From NCBI GenBank assembly GCA_027578815.1, contig JANBTH010000259.1:1-23252 (forward strand): 23,252 nt of DNA, written 5' to 3'. Position numbers and translations under genes: made by a program. The DNA is from Coemansia sp. RSA 1804 (lineage: Eukaryota; Kickxellomycota; Kickxellomycetes; Kickxellales; Kickxellaceae). Position 1 is the first letter of the stretch. Each line of letters begins with the position of its first letter. The notes beneath the pieces are model-generated. The model searched no databases. It was given only the letters and a program-made list of their open reading frames with translations, and had not been told where the DNA came from. This document shows, one piece after another, positions 8,701-16,699 of this stretch.

Positions 8701-9033
8701 CGCATGGTGCTGAGTCCTGCGGAGCAGCGCAAGATTGTCACGCAGGCGAAACTCGACCGCACCCTGATGATCCGCCAGTACTCGCCCGCCTGTCCTGTGT
8801 GCGCTGAGTACGACCAGAAGGACGCTAAAAGTCAGAGTCAGAGCCAGGGCCTGAATCAATCCCAGCAGCAGGCGATGGGCGGCTGGTCTCCTCTGGAGCG
8901 GCGCGACCGCGGGGCGCCTGCCGCTGCCGGTAGCGGTGACGGTGCTGGCACGAATCCTGTTGCTCTGTCAACCGAACAGGCCGCGTCCGACCGCCACGAC
9001 CTTCTGCCGCCCGTTCAGACCCTCAGCATCTAG
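5788..9033 (+). CDS. VPS41: VPS41, HOPS tethering complex subunit
   Basis: This is a 1081-residue protein. VPS41 is the HOPS subunit that contacts the vacuolar/lysosomal Rab and tethers late endosomes, AP-3 vesicles and autophagosomes to the vacuole. An acidic, Glu-run N terminus (about 48-61) precedes the hallmark start of the beta-propeller, LRYKRLGG (64-71), then WD-like repeats (AHSATVNAVSIDI, VASAGDDGRVVVHGL). An alpha-solenoid with the clathrin-repeat region fills roughly 440-860. At the C terminus is a RING-H2-like zinc finger: C904, C907, C926, H928, H931, C934, C1002 and C1005. The finger contains a long Gln/Arg/Ser-rich loop between C934 and C1002. An extra C870-x2-C873 lies before it. 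A Gln/Ser/Gly-rich tail follows. Human VPS41 is about 850 aa, so this one is long because of low-complexity inserts (for example near 350-370). Intronless with GC-rich codons. Confidence 0.95.
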   Translation: MGGRNVKSTQTPGESEGEGDNSVSAGLSSNTAADGKPGEQQETHTEVDDSEEEEEEEEEEEPALRYKRLGGNVQGLLEKDTASTLMASERFLVLGTHWGNVVIMDFEGNEVKKWRAHSATVNAVSIDIDNEYVASAGDDGRVVVHGLYNDDITIVDYSRPVKAVALDPHYSRKTSRRFVSGGMSGQVVMHEKRWLGKSDTIVFTSDAGPIQTIQWHGTLVAWACDEGVQIYDTVRAQRISQVARPEGSPRADLYSCRLHWRDARTLVVGWANIVQVVALKERGQTQTQQEKPTPLPSSSTDQDQASSPLLYAEISVLFRTDFIVCGLAVYRDSFLVLSHGDHEAVRNMMAGDGVPGDSQQQQQLQQRARHAQPPELRMIDWNIEEVSSDVLALEGFPLLQPNDYGLAHCATHEADSWYILSPKQLVSVRPRGLGDHVQWLSERGRYRQALGDIEDAYRNQGPWAAYRDQIKDAEYQSIGQAYAHALMDEDNPAEAAKVCARVLPRDDTSEAREAWEAWVFAFAEANALNEIAPHIPTTALRLSSTVYEMVLAFLLTSDVGHFRRLVFAWPTSLFNAYSVVLAIEDQIDKASEPDRVTLKECLALLYDKLNQPAKSLTYHLELFAPGILDRVLNENLFDAIRDKAQLVLRYDDHTLGLDASGADAAADAADRLRRRCEAQGAQLLTDNTDAVPCASVVKQLIRDPGHLHVYLHALLTKDPHLGAPFADLQVELYAEYNPERLLHFLRVSTYYSFDKALEICEERGLVPEMVFILGRMGDNHRALMLIIDRLRDVPRAIEFAKDQNDPELWNDLVMYARDKPEFIVGLLELGGTHTNPTTVIRSIPEALSVPGIRRALTNVLHDYHLQVELCTDCKHVLDGDCEVLSDALHRLQHQGMGVSSGQLCLACQTPLEEMPAGSRGALAFWCGHIFHDKCVLHPDVLRKTLLLDSTSPSSSTNLLSLKQRRDRRQLLRMVLSPAEQRKIVTQAKLDRTLMIRQYSPACPVCAEYDQKDAKSQSQSQGLNQSQQQAMGGWSPLERRDRGAPAAAGSGDGAGTNPVALSTEQAASDRHDLLPPVQTLSI

Positions 9034-9058
9034 TTTCTTTTTCCAAATGAAAAGTTAG

Positions 9059-9432
9059 TTTATTATTAACCGGGTATACTAGGTCTATATCTAGGAATCA
9101 TCGTAGTGAACAAAGAATTTATGAAAAGGAAACGCAGTGATGGCCGTTTGGACCGCCTACGTTGAAAAAAAATGTTCTCAGAGGCTGTCAAGCAACGTGC
9201 TGAATAGAAGAAAGGACAATGGTCAACTTGTCTGGTTGACTGGCTTCGCCTGGTTCAAACTGAAACCAGAAGGTGTCAACATTGAGCCAACCTTCCTGAA
9301 AAGCGTTGCTTGAGTGGCTATGCACAACATAGAAATCGCGGATAATACGTTCTGACACTATCTTCCTTCATCATGAAGCTAGAGAGCTTTAGACTTGTCG
9401 TGAGTACTATTGCGTTGCCTGTGATCATTGTG
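9059..9432 (-). pseudogene. Remnant of an unrecognised protein-coding gene, left copy
   Basis: On the minus strand a stop-free frame runs from about 9370 down to a TGA at 9188-9190. It reads RKIVSERIIRDFYVVHSHSS and then NAFQEGWLNVDTFWFQFEP and beyond, ending SSIQHVA. There is no ATG; a TGA sits immediately upstream where the right-hand copy (11428-11784) has TGG. Farther upstream, weaker similarity continues in another frame. About 90 bp past the stop, a second block (FLDIDLVYPVNNK if read in frame) again matches the right copy. The two copies flank the F-box-like gene. The protein family is not recognised. I read it as the decayed C-terminal end of a gene. Confidence 0.5.
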
Positions 9433-9463
9433 TCCGTGTCAAGTTGTCAATGTATTTCTGCAG
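9400..9463 (+). other. Candidate 5' UTR intron of the F-box-like gene
   Basis: A consensus donor (GTGAGT, 9400) and a strong acceptor (TTTCTGCAG ending 9463) are 64 nt apart, about 135 bp before the F-box gene start. If unspliced, an ATG at 9373 opens a 43-residue frame ending at 9504 with a hydrophobic, signal-peptide-like N terminus. If spliced, the frame is 23 residues. Either would be an upstream ORF. Confidence 0.3.
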
Positions 9464-9597
9464 ATATGTTGCATTTGTTTTGCATCCATGTCAACTTTTG
9501 CTAGATAAAATGGCAACGCGATGGACACTACAGCTACTTTTGTTTCTCTATTCCTTTATTTTTAAATAATTGTTTTAAGCACACTTTCCTTTCCAAC

Positions 9598-11217
9598 ATG
9601 TTTCATATAAACGACCTTGACCCAGAAGTTCTCTATCAAATTCTCTGTCTTGGATCTGGCGAGCCAGCCAAAGATATTGACGAGTGGAAACTGAAGCTCA
9701 CCTTACTCCAGGTGTGTACCAAGTGGTACGACTTGCTAAAAGGCTATGTATTTGCTCAGGGCTTTATTTATGTTTACTTACTGGATGAATTCAAACATTT
9801 GGGAAACAATATCGTTTACAGTTGTATTTACTACGCTGACGACTACATTGTTTGCAAATCCAACCTTGGCATAATCACTGAACGTGACAAATACAACTGC
9901 AACTGTGTGTCTGAAATGGAAGTTTATTCTTCTGAAAACCTACATATTAGTCAGCACGGTCATGTCCTAAAGAATATTTCAGCACTTGGTGTTGGATATT
10001 GGCTTAATCTTTCTTCAATTGAGTTCAAATATAGTTTTGGATATAAAGACAGTTCAGAGTTTGAAGTGTCAAATTTGGATAAACTTTCAATGTATGCCTC
10101 AGAGTACATTCATGATTTGCAGAACAGAGCACCAAATATAACTTGCTTTTATTTGAATACCGGGAAGGATAAATTTGTGTCATCAACAATCCCCTTCCTC
10201 ATTGACCACTATGCACCACAATTGCAACGCTTACTCATATCCCATCCAATTATACACCCTTTGCCGCAGTTCTCAACCGAACTAACACATCTTACACTAA
10301 ACCTTAACAATTATACACATCAGCACTCCTCCTTTCATGCAAAACCACTCCAATTCTTGAATTTCTACAACATATCTAGCAGTAAATTTTCGTGGTGGAT
10401 GTTCCACGACTTTACAACACCTGGGCGTATTGAATTTACAAACCTAACATATCTTGGGTTATCATATAATGATCAAACGGAACAAGAGCAAAGTCTTTCG
10501 GAAAGGTATTCAAAGCAAGCTAGACCATACGGGTCACATATGCTCCAGTTTCCAAAACTCAAGAATTTAAGTTTGATAAATTCCCTAGTGGATTGTGATG
10601 TGTTTTATACCGATACAATACCTGCGCATTTGGATTCATTGGTTATTCAAGGAGTTTGCAACTCAGTTGTTTCCGCCAGCAGATTACGGTTTACAAGCGT
10701 TAACGAAATGGCAATTGCACTAGGATATAAAGAAATGCTCAGTAATGCATTTTACATTGCAGCAGACCGCTATTTTGGGTATACCAAGATTGGAAGTAGT
10801 TGTACAGTCCGCATTGACTCATTAATAGACATTAAGCGTACGGTATCCTGGGTAAATGTTACTTTTCTAAGGCTTCGCACAGTTAGACTTGACGAACTGT
10901 TAAAGCATATTTCCAACTTTTACAATCTTCATGAGCTTGCTGTTACGAATGTCTCCTTAAGTGAGGAATCGTTGTCAATTATACGATTTGGTCTTGAAGA
11001 AGAGGAGCAAGGAACATTTAAGTATCTGGACACGCGACTTGAACATATTTCCATTGAGGATACTGAAACAAAAGATCTATACAATCTTATTGCCATCTTC
11101 AACCATATGCTTCTACGAACAACAACTTTAAAGAAAGCTGCTGTTGGTTCTAGGCATGGAAAAATTGCTGAAAAGAGTTTTTTGCCTAAAAAGTTTCCAC
11201 ATATTGTCTTTATCTAG
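9598..11217 (+). CDS. F-box-like / leucine-rich repeat-like protein
   Basis: The protein is 539 residues with an ATG start preceded by CAAC. The N terminus, INDLDPEVLYQIL followed by LTLLQVCTKWYDLL at about 38-51, has the F-box pattern (L-P-x-E-[VI]-L...L...VC-x-x-W), which binds Skp1 in SCF ubiquitin ligases. The rest is a series of irregular leucine-rich segments (PQLQRLLIS, LTHLTLNLNNY, NLTYLGLSYN, PKLKNLSLINS, VTFLRLRTVRLDELL, NLHELAVTNVSL), consistent with an F-box/LRR substrate adaptor. Codon use is AT-rich, unlike VPS41 and USP14 on either side, and remnants of another gene flank it, so it looks like an accessory, lineage-specific gene. Such F-box-like genes are often numerous in fungal genomes. 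The F-box is degenerate and the target unknown. It is intronless, with a possible 5' UTR intron at 9400-9463. Confidence 0.65.
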   Translation: MFHINDLDPEVLYQILCLGSGEPAKDIDEWKLKLTLLQVCTKWYDLLKGYVFAQGFIYVYLLDEFKHLGNNIVYSCIYYADDYIVCKSNLGIITERDKYNCNCVSEMEVYSSENLHISQHGHVLKNISALGVGYWLNLSSIEFKYSFGYKDSSEFEVSNLDKLSMYASEYIHDLQNRAPNITCFYLNTGKDKFVSSTIPFLIDHYAPQLQRLLISHPIIHPLPQFSTELTHLTLNLNNYTHQHSSFHAKPLQFLNFYNISSSKFSWWMFHDFTTPGRIEFTNLTYLGLSYNDQTEQEQSLSERYSKQARPYGSHMLQFPKLKNLSLINSLVDCDVFYTDTIPAHLDSLVIQGVCNSVVSASRLRFTSVNEMAIALGYKEMLSNAFYIAADRYFGYTKIGSSCTVRIDSLIDIKRTVSWVNVTFLRLRTVRLDELLKHISNFYNLHELAVTNVSLSEESLSIIRFGLEEEEQGTFKYLDTRLEHISIEDTETKDLYNLIAIFNHMLLRTTTLKKAAVGSRHGKIAEKSFLPKKFPHIVFI

Positions 11218-11427
11218 AAGTTTACTAGTTTTTTATAATAATATTTTTATCCTGCCTTGAAATTAAATAGTTTATTAACAGTCTAATACTCTGAGACTAC
11301 ATCTAAAACATATCAAAAACACGGTAATACGAACTTTTGACAGGTAGCTGTAATAGCCTATAGACAAGATGAATGAAAATAATGTCAGTTTAGTCTGTAT
11401 GCATAGAAAATATTTAATCTGGAGGAT

Positions 11428-11784
11428 TTAAAAAGCATTGAGAGATGCAACAATACAATTCGAGTAATATTCATAATTTGAAATGTTTGTAAAGTAGTAT
11501 ACATCGTTCCCCCCCCCCAAAAAAGTTCTTTTATTATCAATCGGGTATTCTGGGTCTACATCTAGAAAAGAGCTGCTTGAGTGGCTATGTACAGCAAAGA
11601 AATTGTGAATAGTACGTTCTAACACTGTCTTTCTCCAGCAGACAAATATTGCTTGATGTGTTAGTATCGAGTTATCCAGGGCCGCTTCTGTATAAACACA
11701 GAAAATCTCCCACATAGCTAGCTCATGTAATATTTCAGTGTTTGACAGAATCCTTGACCATTCATTAAAACCATTGATAAGCCT
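11428..11784 (-). pseudogene. Remnant of the same unrecognised gene, right copy
   Basis: The minus-strand frame is open from 11784 to 11428 and includes WSRILSNTEILHELAMWEIF, then WRKTVLERTIHNFFAVHSHS and SSSFLDVDPEYPIDNK. The part around TVLERTIHNFFAVHSHSS matches VSERIIRDFYVVHSHSS in the left copy (9059-9432), and FLDVDPEYPIDNK matches the left copy's FLDIDLVYPVNNK. In the left copy these two blocks are about 200 bp apart with a stop between them, so here an internal deletion has fused them. After that the frame runs through a 10-base C run (about 11511-11520) into unrelated sequence. There is no convincing start codon. Broken gene, family unknown. Confidence 0.5.
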
Positions 11785-12057
11785 TCAACATCTAGTTCCC
11801 TTTTTGTGTGTTGATTTTTGAACGAAATTAGCGCTGGTGGATCGCCCACTTGATAATCACCAGACGCGTAATCCCCGTTCTCCCAATTAAAAAGGTGGCT
11901 ATTACGTAGCCCAACCTCTGTTCCCTGTTTCTCTTCTATACCTATTTACTTTAGAATTGTAGTATTTTTGTTTACAAATCAAGCATATCCCTCTTCTTGC
12001 ATTTACTTTTCCCCTCCATATTCAGCGTAGCGCCCAAAGAACAAGTGCGAGAACATC
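11785..12057 (+). promoter_or_regulatory. Promoter and leader region of UBP6/USP14
   Basis: The region contains an inverted repeat CTGGTG ... CACCAG (about 11832-11861), a CCAAT word in TCCCAATTAAAA near 11881, and CT-rich tracts (TTCCCTGTTTCTCTTC, CCCTCTTCTTGC) before the start codon at 12058. It has no gene. The exact transcription start cannot be read. Confidence 0.35.
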
Positions 12058-13717
12058 ATGGTCAAAGGCAAGTTGCATTTCCCGTGCTGCGAGCAAAGGA
12101 ATTCAGCGTAGGCATTCCAGGTTGAGTAAAAAAAACAGCAACAGGTCAATTCACTCATCCTTCTTTTCCTTCTTCTTTTTGTTTTTTCTTCAGATTCCGC
12201 TAGTTCAGGTCAAGTGGCAGGGCAAAAAGTACGCGGTGGACGTGGATACGACGATGCCGGGCGAGGTGTTCAAAATGCAGCTATTCTCGCTGACAGGCGT
12301 TGCGCCGGACCGGCAGAAGGTGCTGGTGAAGGGCGGACAGCTGAAGGACGAGACGGATATGGAGAAGCTGGGCCTGAAGGAGGACCAGGTGCTGATGATG
12401 ATGGGAACGGTCGGCGAGCTGCCAAAGGCGCCGGTGCAGCCGGTCAAGTTTGTCGAGGACATGTCGGAGGCCGAGATGGCGCAGGCGCTGGCGATTCCCG
12501 CGGGGCTTGTCAATATGGGCAACACCTGCTACATGAGCGCAACGCTCCAGTGTCTCAAAACAGTCGTGCCGCTCAGGAAGGCGCTGGACTCGTTTAACGC
12601 GAGGAGGGCGCCGTCGTCGTTGGCGCAGGATCAGCGCGGGAAGCTAGTGTCTTCTATGAGGCAGCTGTTCCAGCAGCTGTCGAAGAGCGGCGAGGGCGTG
12701 CCGCCTATTGTGTTCCTGCAGTTCCTGCGCCAGTGTTTTCCCATCTATGCGGAGCAGGACCCGCGTCACGGCGGGTACCAGCAGCAGGACGCCGAGGAGT
12801 GCTGGAACCAGCTGGTTAATACCATGGACCAGGTGCTTGCGGAGGAAGGTGGTACTGGCTCTTTTGTCTCCAAGTATATGGTCGGCCAGACGGTGACCAG
12901 CTGGACCACCGCGGAGGCGCCCGATGAGCCGCCCACGGTGCATAGGGAGTCTATCCGCAACCTCAACTGCGTGATTGACAAGTCGGTCAACTACCTTGCG
13001 CAGGGAGTCAAAAGGGCGCTTAACCAGACGGCTGTCAAGCACTCGGACACGCTTGGCAGAGACGCGGAGTACACGAGTACGCAGCAGATCTCCAGGCTCC
13101 CCGAGTACCTGCCGGTCACGTTCAAGCGGTTCTTCTGGAAGACGTCCGAGAACGTTGCGGCCAAGATCGTTAAGAGCGTCAAGTTCCCGCTTGACCTTGA
13201 TGTGTCCGAGTTCTGCACCCCCGAGCTGCAGGACCGGATGAGGCCTGCTAAGCAGTTTGTGCGCGACAGGGAGGACAGGGAGGCGCATGCCCGCAAGATG
13301 GCCAAGCAGAAGCAGAGCAGTCAGGCTGAGGCCGATGGCGGTGAAACCAAACCAGCGGAGGGCGGATCCGATGCGAAGGCCTTTGAGCTGGACCCGGCTC
13401 TTCGGGCCGACGTTGGCTGCAACCCCACCGGGCTGTACGAGCTGATCGGCGTAGTCACGCATATTGGGCGCTCGGTCAACTCGGGCCATTACATTGCGTG
13501 GGTCCGCAAGGAGAAGAACGTCGGCGGACCCGATCCTTCCTTTGGCGGTGCTGGTGGCAAACCGGCCGCTGATTCCTCGGCGCCCCAGCACTGGTGGTAC
13601 AAGTTCGATGACGATGATGTCTCCATGGTTACCGATGAGGATATTCTGAAGCTCTGTGGTGGCGGCAATTGGCACACCGCCTATATTCTCCTCTACCGCG
13701 CAAAGAAGCTTGATTGA
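12058..13717 (+). CDS. UBP6: Ubp6/USP14 proteasome-associated deubiquitinase (one intron)
   Basis: This ubiquitin-specific cysteine protease binds the 26S proteasome through its ubiquitin-like domain and trims ubiquitin chains from substrates. I place exon 1 at 12058-12067 and exon 2 at 12204-13717, giving 507 residues (human USP14 is 494). The start then reads MVKVQVKWQGKKY, close to the family's x-V-x-V-K-W opening. The ubiquitin-like domain covers about 1-75, then the linker KFVEDMSEAEMAQAL typical of USP14, and the USP domain from about 103. Catalytic residues seen are Cys112 in GNTCYMS, His432 in NSGHYIAW, and an acidic FDDDDVS box at 471-477. A QQDAEECW motif is present. The intron would be GC-AG (G|GCAAGT ... 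GCTAG). An alternative joins ATG directly to the stronger CAG at 12193, giving M-IPLVQVKW. GC-rich codons. Confidence 0.93.
12068..12203 (+). other. Intron of UBP6/USP14, probably GC-AG type
   Basis: The donor G|GCAAGT is the usual consensus for the rare GC class. The acceptor is CCGCTAG ending 12203, ten bases past a long pyrimidine tract ending TTTTTTCTTCAG (12193). Use of 12203 gives phase 1 and the family-like N terminus. Use of the 12193 acceptor needs a phase-0 donor, for which only the weak GTCAAA at 12061 exists. GTTGAG at 12121 follows an in-frame stop. Confidence 0.55.
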
Positions 13718-14086
13718 AGCGAAGCGAGACGAAACGAGATGAAGATAGCGTTTTTTTACTTGGCTCTATGGTGTTGGATGGCGATAGCTGTTCCTTCTCT
13801 CTCCCCTATTCCTGGCATCTGCTGGATGTGAAATTAATGCGTTGTACGCTTTAAGGGCATGCGCCTTTTTAGCCAGCCTCTTTAAAGAAACGCTCCTTTC
13901 TCTTTCTCTTTTGTACCCTTCTTTCTTTTTCTATTCTGACATTTAGTATTAATTCCAATTTTACATTTATTGCCAATTCTGTACTCTTTCCTCTCATCTG
14001 TTCTTCATCTAGCGCCCTTTTTCTCTTCTTTTTCCAAAAACTCATACTCATTCCCCCACCATCCCCTGCCATCAAATTCAATAGAA
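13718..14086. other. USP14-VMA8 intergenic region
   Basis: About 370 bp without a gene. It is markedly pyrimidine-rich (TTCTCTTTCTCTTTTG near 13898, CTTCTTTCTTTTTC near 13919, CTCTTCTTTTTCC near 14023), probably the promoter and leader of the V-ATPase gene. The VMA8 frame is open upstream to 13970, but this part encodes Phe/Ser runs from the CT tracts and is not credible protein. Confidence 0.5.
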
Positions 14087-14875
14087 ATGTCTGGTGCACG
14101 CGACAATGTCTTTCCAACACGCATGAATCTGACAGTGACGAAGACGCGGCTCAAGGGCGCGCAGACGGGGCACTCGCTGCTAAAGAGGAAAAGCGAGGCA
14201 CTGACAACGCGGTTCCGCGTAATAGTGCGCAAGATTGAGGATGCGAAACTGAAGATGGGCAAGGTGATGCAGAATGCGTCGTTCTCGCTAGCCGAGGTGG
14301 CGTACATTACAGGTGACATCAGTTACCAGGTGCGGGAGAGCGCCAAGAGCGCGACGTTCAAGGTCGGGGCAAAACAGGAGAACGTGTCGGGCGTGATGTT
14401 GCCTGCGTTTGAGTCGCAGGTGCAGGCGTCGGGGAGCCAGTTTGAGCTGACGGGGCTTGGTCGCGGTGGCCAGCAGATCCAGAAAACCCGCGCCGTGTAT
14501 ATCAAGGCCGTCGAGATGCTTGTCGAGCTCGCGTCTCTCCAGACCGCCTTTGTTATCCTGGACGAGGTCATCAAGCTCACCAACCGTCGCGTCAATGCGA
14601 TCGAGTACGTCATTATACCCAGAATCGAAAACACTATCTCCTACATCAACTCCGAGCTCGATGAGCTTGATCGCGAGGAGTTCTACCGCCTGAAGAAGAT
14701 CCAGGGCAAGAAGAAGGAGAGGGCTGCTAATGCCCAAAGGGAACTGGAGCGGAAGGCGGCTGAGACGCTTGCTACTGCTGACGATAACGACAACGATGAC
14801 GAGCATGGCGCTGCTGGTTCGTCGGATACTCGCAATATCTTGTCCGAACAGAACGATAGTGATATTATCTTTTAG
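14087..14875 (+). CDS. VMA8: V-type H+-ATPase subunit D (V1 central stalk)
   Basis: Subunit D forms, with F, the rotating central shaft of V1, coupling ATP hydrolysis to proton pumping at the vacuolar and endosomal membranes. The protein is 262 residues from the ATG at 14087 (AGAAATG); yeast Vma8 is 256. The N terminus has the family signature, FPTRMNLTVTKTRLKGAQTG, then HSLLKRKSEALTTRFR, the two-helix coiled coil. After the middle domain a second long helix, RRVNAIEYVIIPRIENTI, is followed by a helix to about 235 (DREEFYRLKKIQ-KKK) and an acidic, Asp/Asn-rich tail. All core features are intact. Single exon, GC-rich codons. The next gene downstream is about 350 bp away in AT-rich DNA. Confidence 0.95.
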   Translation: MSGARDNVFPTRMNLTVTKTRLKGAQTGHSLLKRKSEALTTRFRVIVRKIEDAKLKMGKVMQNASFSLAEVAYITGDISYQVRESAKSATFKVGAKQENVSGVMLPAFESQVQASGSQFELTGLGRGGQQIQKTRAVYIKAVEMLVELASLQTAFVILDEVIKLTNRRVNAIEYVIIPRIENTISYINSELDELDREEFYRLKKIQGKKKERAANAQRELERKAAETLATADDNDNDDEHGAAGSSDTRNILSEQNDSDIIF

Positions 14876-15116
14876 TCTATCTTTTCTACAAGATTGTTTG
14901 GTTTTCTTTTTATTTTATTCATTCACTGTTCCTCTATTTAATCTACATTATATGTAACGTGTTGGAAACAGAAAAACGGCGTGGATATGGATGCAGATAC
15001 AAAACAACTGAGCGCCCAATCTAGATGCATAATGTTGAAACCCAAGCAAACAATGAGATTAAACAGTGAAAACATATGATTTATAGCAATATTACAGATA
15101 TTTACTTGTTCACTAA
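14876..15116. other. 3' flank of VMA8 and entry into AT-rich island 2
   Basis: No gene. Base composition drops sharply to AT-rich right after the VMA8 stop. Confidence 0.45.
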
Positions 15117-15133
15117 TATATAAGACAGCCTAC
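15117..15133 (+). promoter_or_regulatory. TATA + CCTAC core promoter element, gene at 15228
   Basis: TATATAAG at 15117 is followed 11 bp later by GCCTAC and then AAAAAAATTGAGCAAC. The same order and spacing occur at 16680 and 17921, ahead of the neighbouring paralogs. Distance to the ATG is 111 bp, close to the 113 bp at 17921. Confidence 0.5.
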
Positions 15134-15227
15134 GGGAACAACACAAAAAAATTGAGCAACCTGCTTTGAGAATTTCAATACACTATTTTTTGCACATTAT
15201 TATATTTATTTTTTTACTTTTTTAATA

Positions 15228-15452
15228 ATGACAACAAGAAGATACAATGTCACAATACGTTACAAGCATCGAGATGAACTTAAAAGTAGAAGAGTTACTT
15301 ATAGCGTAGATGCAAAGAATGGATATGACGCAATAGATGAGGCCAATAAAAAAATGATAAGCGATATAATGACAAAAGCTGAGTGTAAGAGATATAGGGC
15401 AATGAAGAGACTACACAGTTACAGACCAAGTTATAAATTGGTATTGGCCTAA
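15228..15452 (+). CDS. Small basic protein (74 aa), island 2 family member A
   Basis: This protein is not recognised. It is a 74-residue, Lys/Arg-rich protein with an ATG start (AATAATG). The N-terminal third looks like two beta strands: RYNVTIRYKHRDELKSRR, then VTYSVDA. A helix follows with spaced alanines (YDAIDEANKKMISDIM), then TKAECKRYRAMKRL and SYRPSYKL. Members at 16863, 18034 and 18822 share this layout: [RK]Y-x-[AV]-x-[VI]-x-Y, a strand ending V-x-A, an Ala-spaced helix, a Cys, A-x3-L/I, and P/A-x-Y. It is closest to the 18034 gene (both have YKH and DE at the same place). A small alpha-beta nucleic-acid or protein-binding fold is a guess. AT-rich codons. Confidence 0.6.
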   Translation: MTTRRYNVTIRYKHRDELKSRRVTYSVDAKNGYDAIDEANKKMISDIMTKAECKRYRAMKRLHSYRPSYKLVLA

Positions 15453-16679
15453 TGATTGCATTCTCATTTGTACATGTTGTTTCTTGAGAATCTCTATTCT
15501 AATGAGTAAGCCATTACACTCGTTGTGTTTTGTACAAGAAAAATACGGATCATGAGAAGACAGTGGTATCATGGCAGCACACAAGTACATTAAGCCATGG
15601 TAGATTACAAACTAATAGAACACACTCTAGTGCTTGTTTATGTTGATAATGCTGCTGCTATTACTTTTCATGGCTAAATGGTAGCAAATATAATAATCAT
15701 GAATTTATGTCATAAAAATGTGCGGGTGTGTCTATTTTCAAAGAAAAACCTACAAGAAGCCAGAGACCCATGGCCACATATTTACATGCAGTCAATACAC
15801 AACGCCACTGACTACGTTAGCAGCCTTGGTAGCAAAAAAGTCTATAAAGAGGTTAAGTGTTTCCAGAGCCAACAATTTACAGTAACAGAGAAATTCAAAA
15901 CATCTCCAAAACAATGAAACCCATTTACTGTCAGGGCAACAAAAAATGAAGCTACCATAAATTGTGATAGATTTACATAGCAGGTCCCATGTTTAATACA
16001 AAAGCTTTCTGTTGTCTAGATACATTGAATGTTCTTATTTTTTAAAAATTCAAGTATGTTGTTACTGGATTATAAACCCGCAGTCAACAAAAGTAGCTCT
16101 TTCAGCTGACTCCGGAGCCAACAAAAAAGTTAGATTATTGAACTAGTTGCATAAAATAAATAATTACGAAAAGAAAAAAGGCACTGTCGTTTTGCTACAA
16201 GTAAGTTAATTTTTAATTAAACACTTGTGATTAAGTTTAAAGCTTTTTTCCTACGTAATTGTAGACACTACCAAACATATACCAAACACCAAAATCCAGC
16301 CACTCTTTATTTACTGAATAATATGACAATAAGTTAAATAACAGAGCGCATAAAGAGCAATGTGTGGGTTTTTCTTTTTCTTTTTATTATTTTACTGTTT
16401 TCAGTTTATTTTCTAGTTGGTTTAATGTTTTTTGTTATTTACAGTCATTATGTCTTTCATCAGCTGACTAGACTAACACTTGACTGTTGTAGATGTTCAG
16501 ATTTTGGCATTCATTCACTTTGCTTTTATAGAGCGTTTTAGAAACAGATATGATTATAGATATGGATATAAACACATAGCACGTAGTGCACTGGTTCAAA
16601 TTATGAAATGGAAATCATGAATAAAACATTAAGAAGTAAAGCATTTATTGTGTAATGGGTTTACAATCGTATTATTTAT
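15453..16679. other. AT-rich spacer in island 2
   Basis: A 79-residue ATG frame at 15678-15917 has no resemblance to the neighbours and contains no recognisable motif; I do not count it as a gene. The rest shows scattered stops in all frames. Confidence 0.4.
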
Positions 16680-16699
16680 TATATAAAGCCACCTACACC
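16680..16699 (+). promoter_or_regulatory. TATA + CCTAC element, distal to the gene at 16863
   Basis: TATATAAAG at 16680 is followed by ACCTACACC 11 bp on and then AAAAATTGAATAA, matching 15117 and 17921. The distance to the ATG is 183 bp, about 70 bp more than for its relatives. A second TATATAAAA at 16780 lies 83 bp from the ATG. Between them is the palindrome TTTAAACGTTTAAA (16762-16775), so the promoter may have been rearranged. Confidence 0.4.

Noticed and set aside
7456..8859. 467-residue open frame antisense to VPS41
   Set aside because: It mirrors the GC-rich codon bias of VPS41; it is Arg/Leu/Gln/His-rich with no family features.
9222..9280. Nested hairpin (GTTGAC/GTCAAC around CTGGTT/AACCAG) with a GGTTCAAAC word like a tRNA B box, considered as a tRNA or SINE
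   Set aside because: The minus strand of this segment is an open coding-like frame that continues the HSHSS remnant, which explains it better. No A box or acceptor stem fits.
9010..11800. Similarity between the end of VPS41 (CATCTAGTTTC) and 11788 (CATCTAGTTCC)
   Set aside because: About 20 bp only, in a different order relative to the flanking remnants; not strong enough to claim a duplicated VPS41 end.
3280..11905. 14-bp word GTGGCTATTACGTA present near 3281 and near 11896
   Set aside because: Flanks do not match; one shared 14-mer in 23 kb read on both strands is within chance.
12644..13675. 343-residue open frame antisense to UBP6/USP14
   Set aside because: Shadow of a certain gene; no recognisable domain.
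15678..15917. 79-residue ATG frame in island 2
   Set aside because: It does not share the family plan and shows no motif; a frame this long is plausible by chance in 1.2 kb of spacer.
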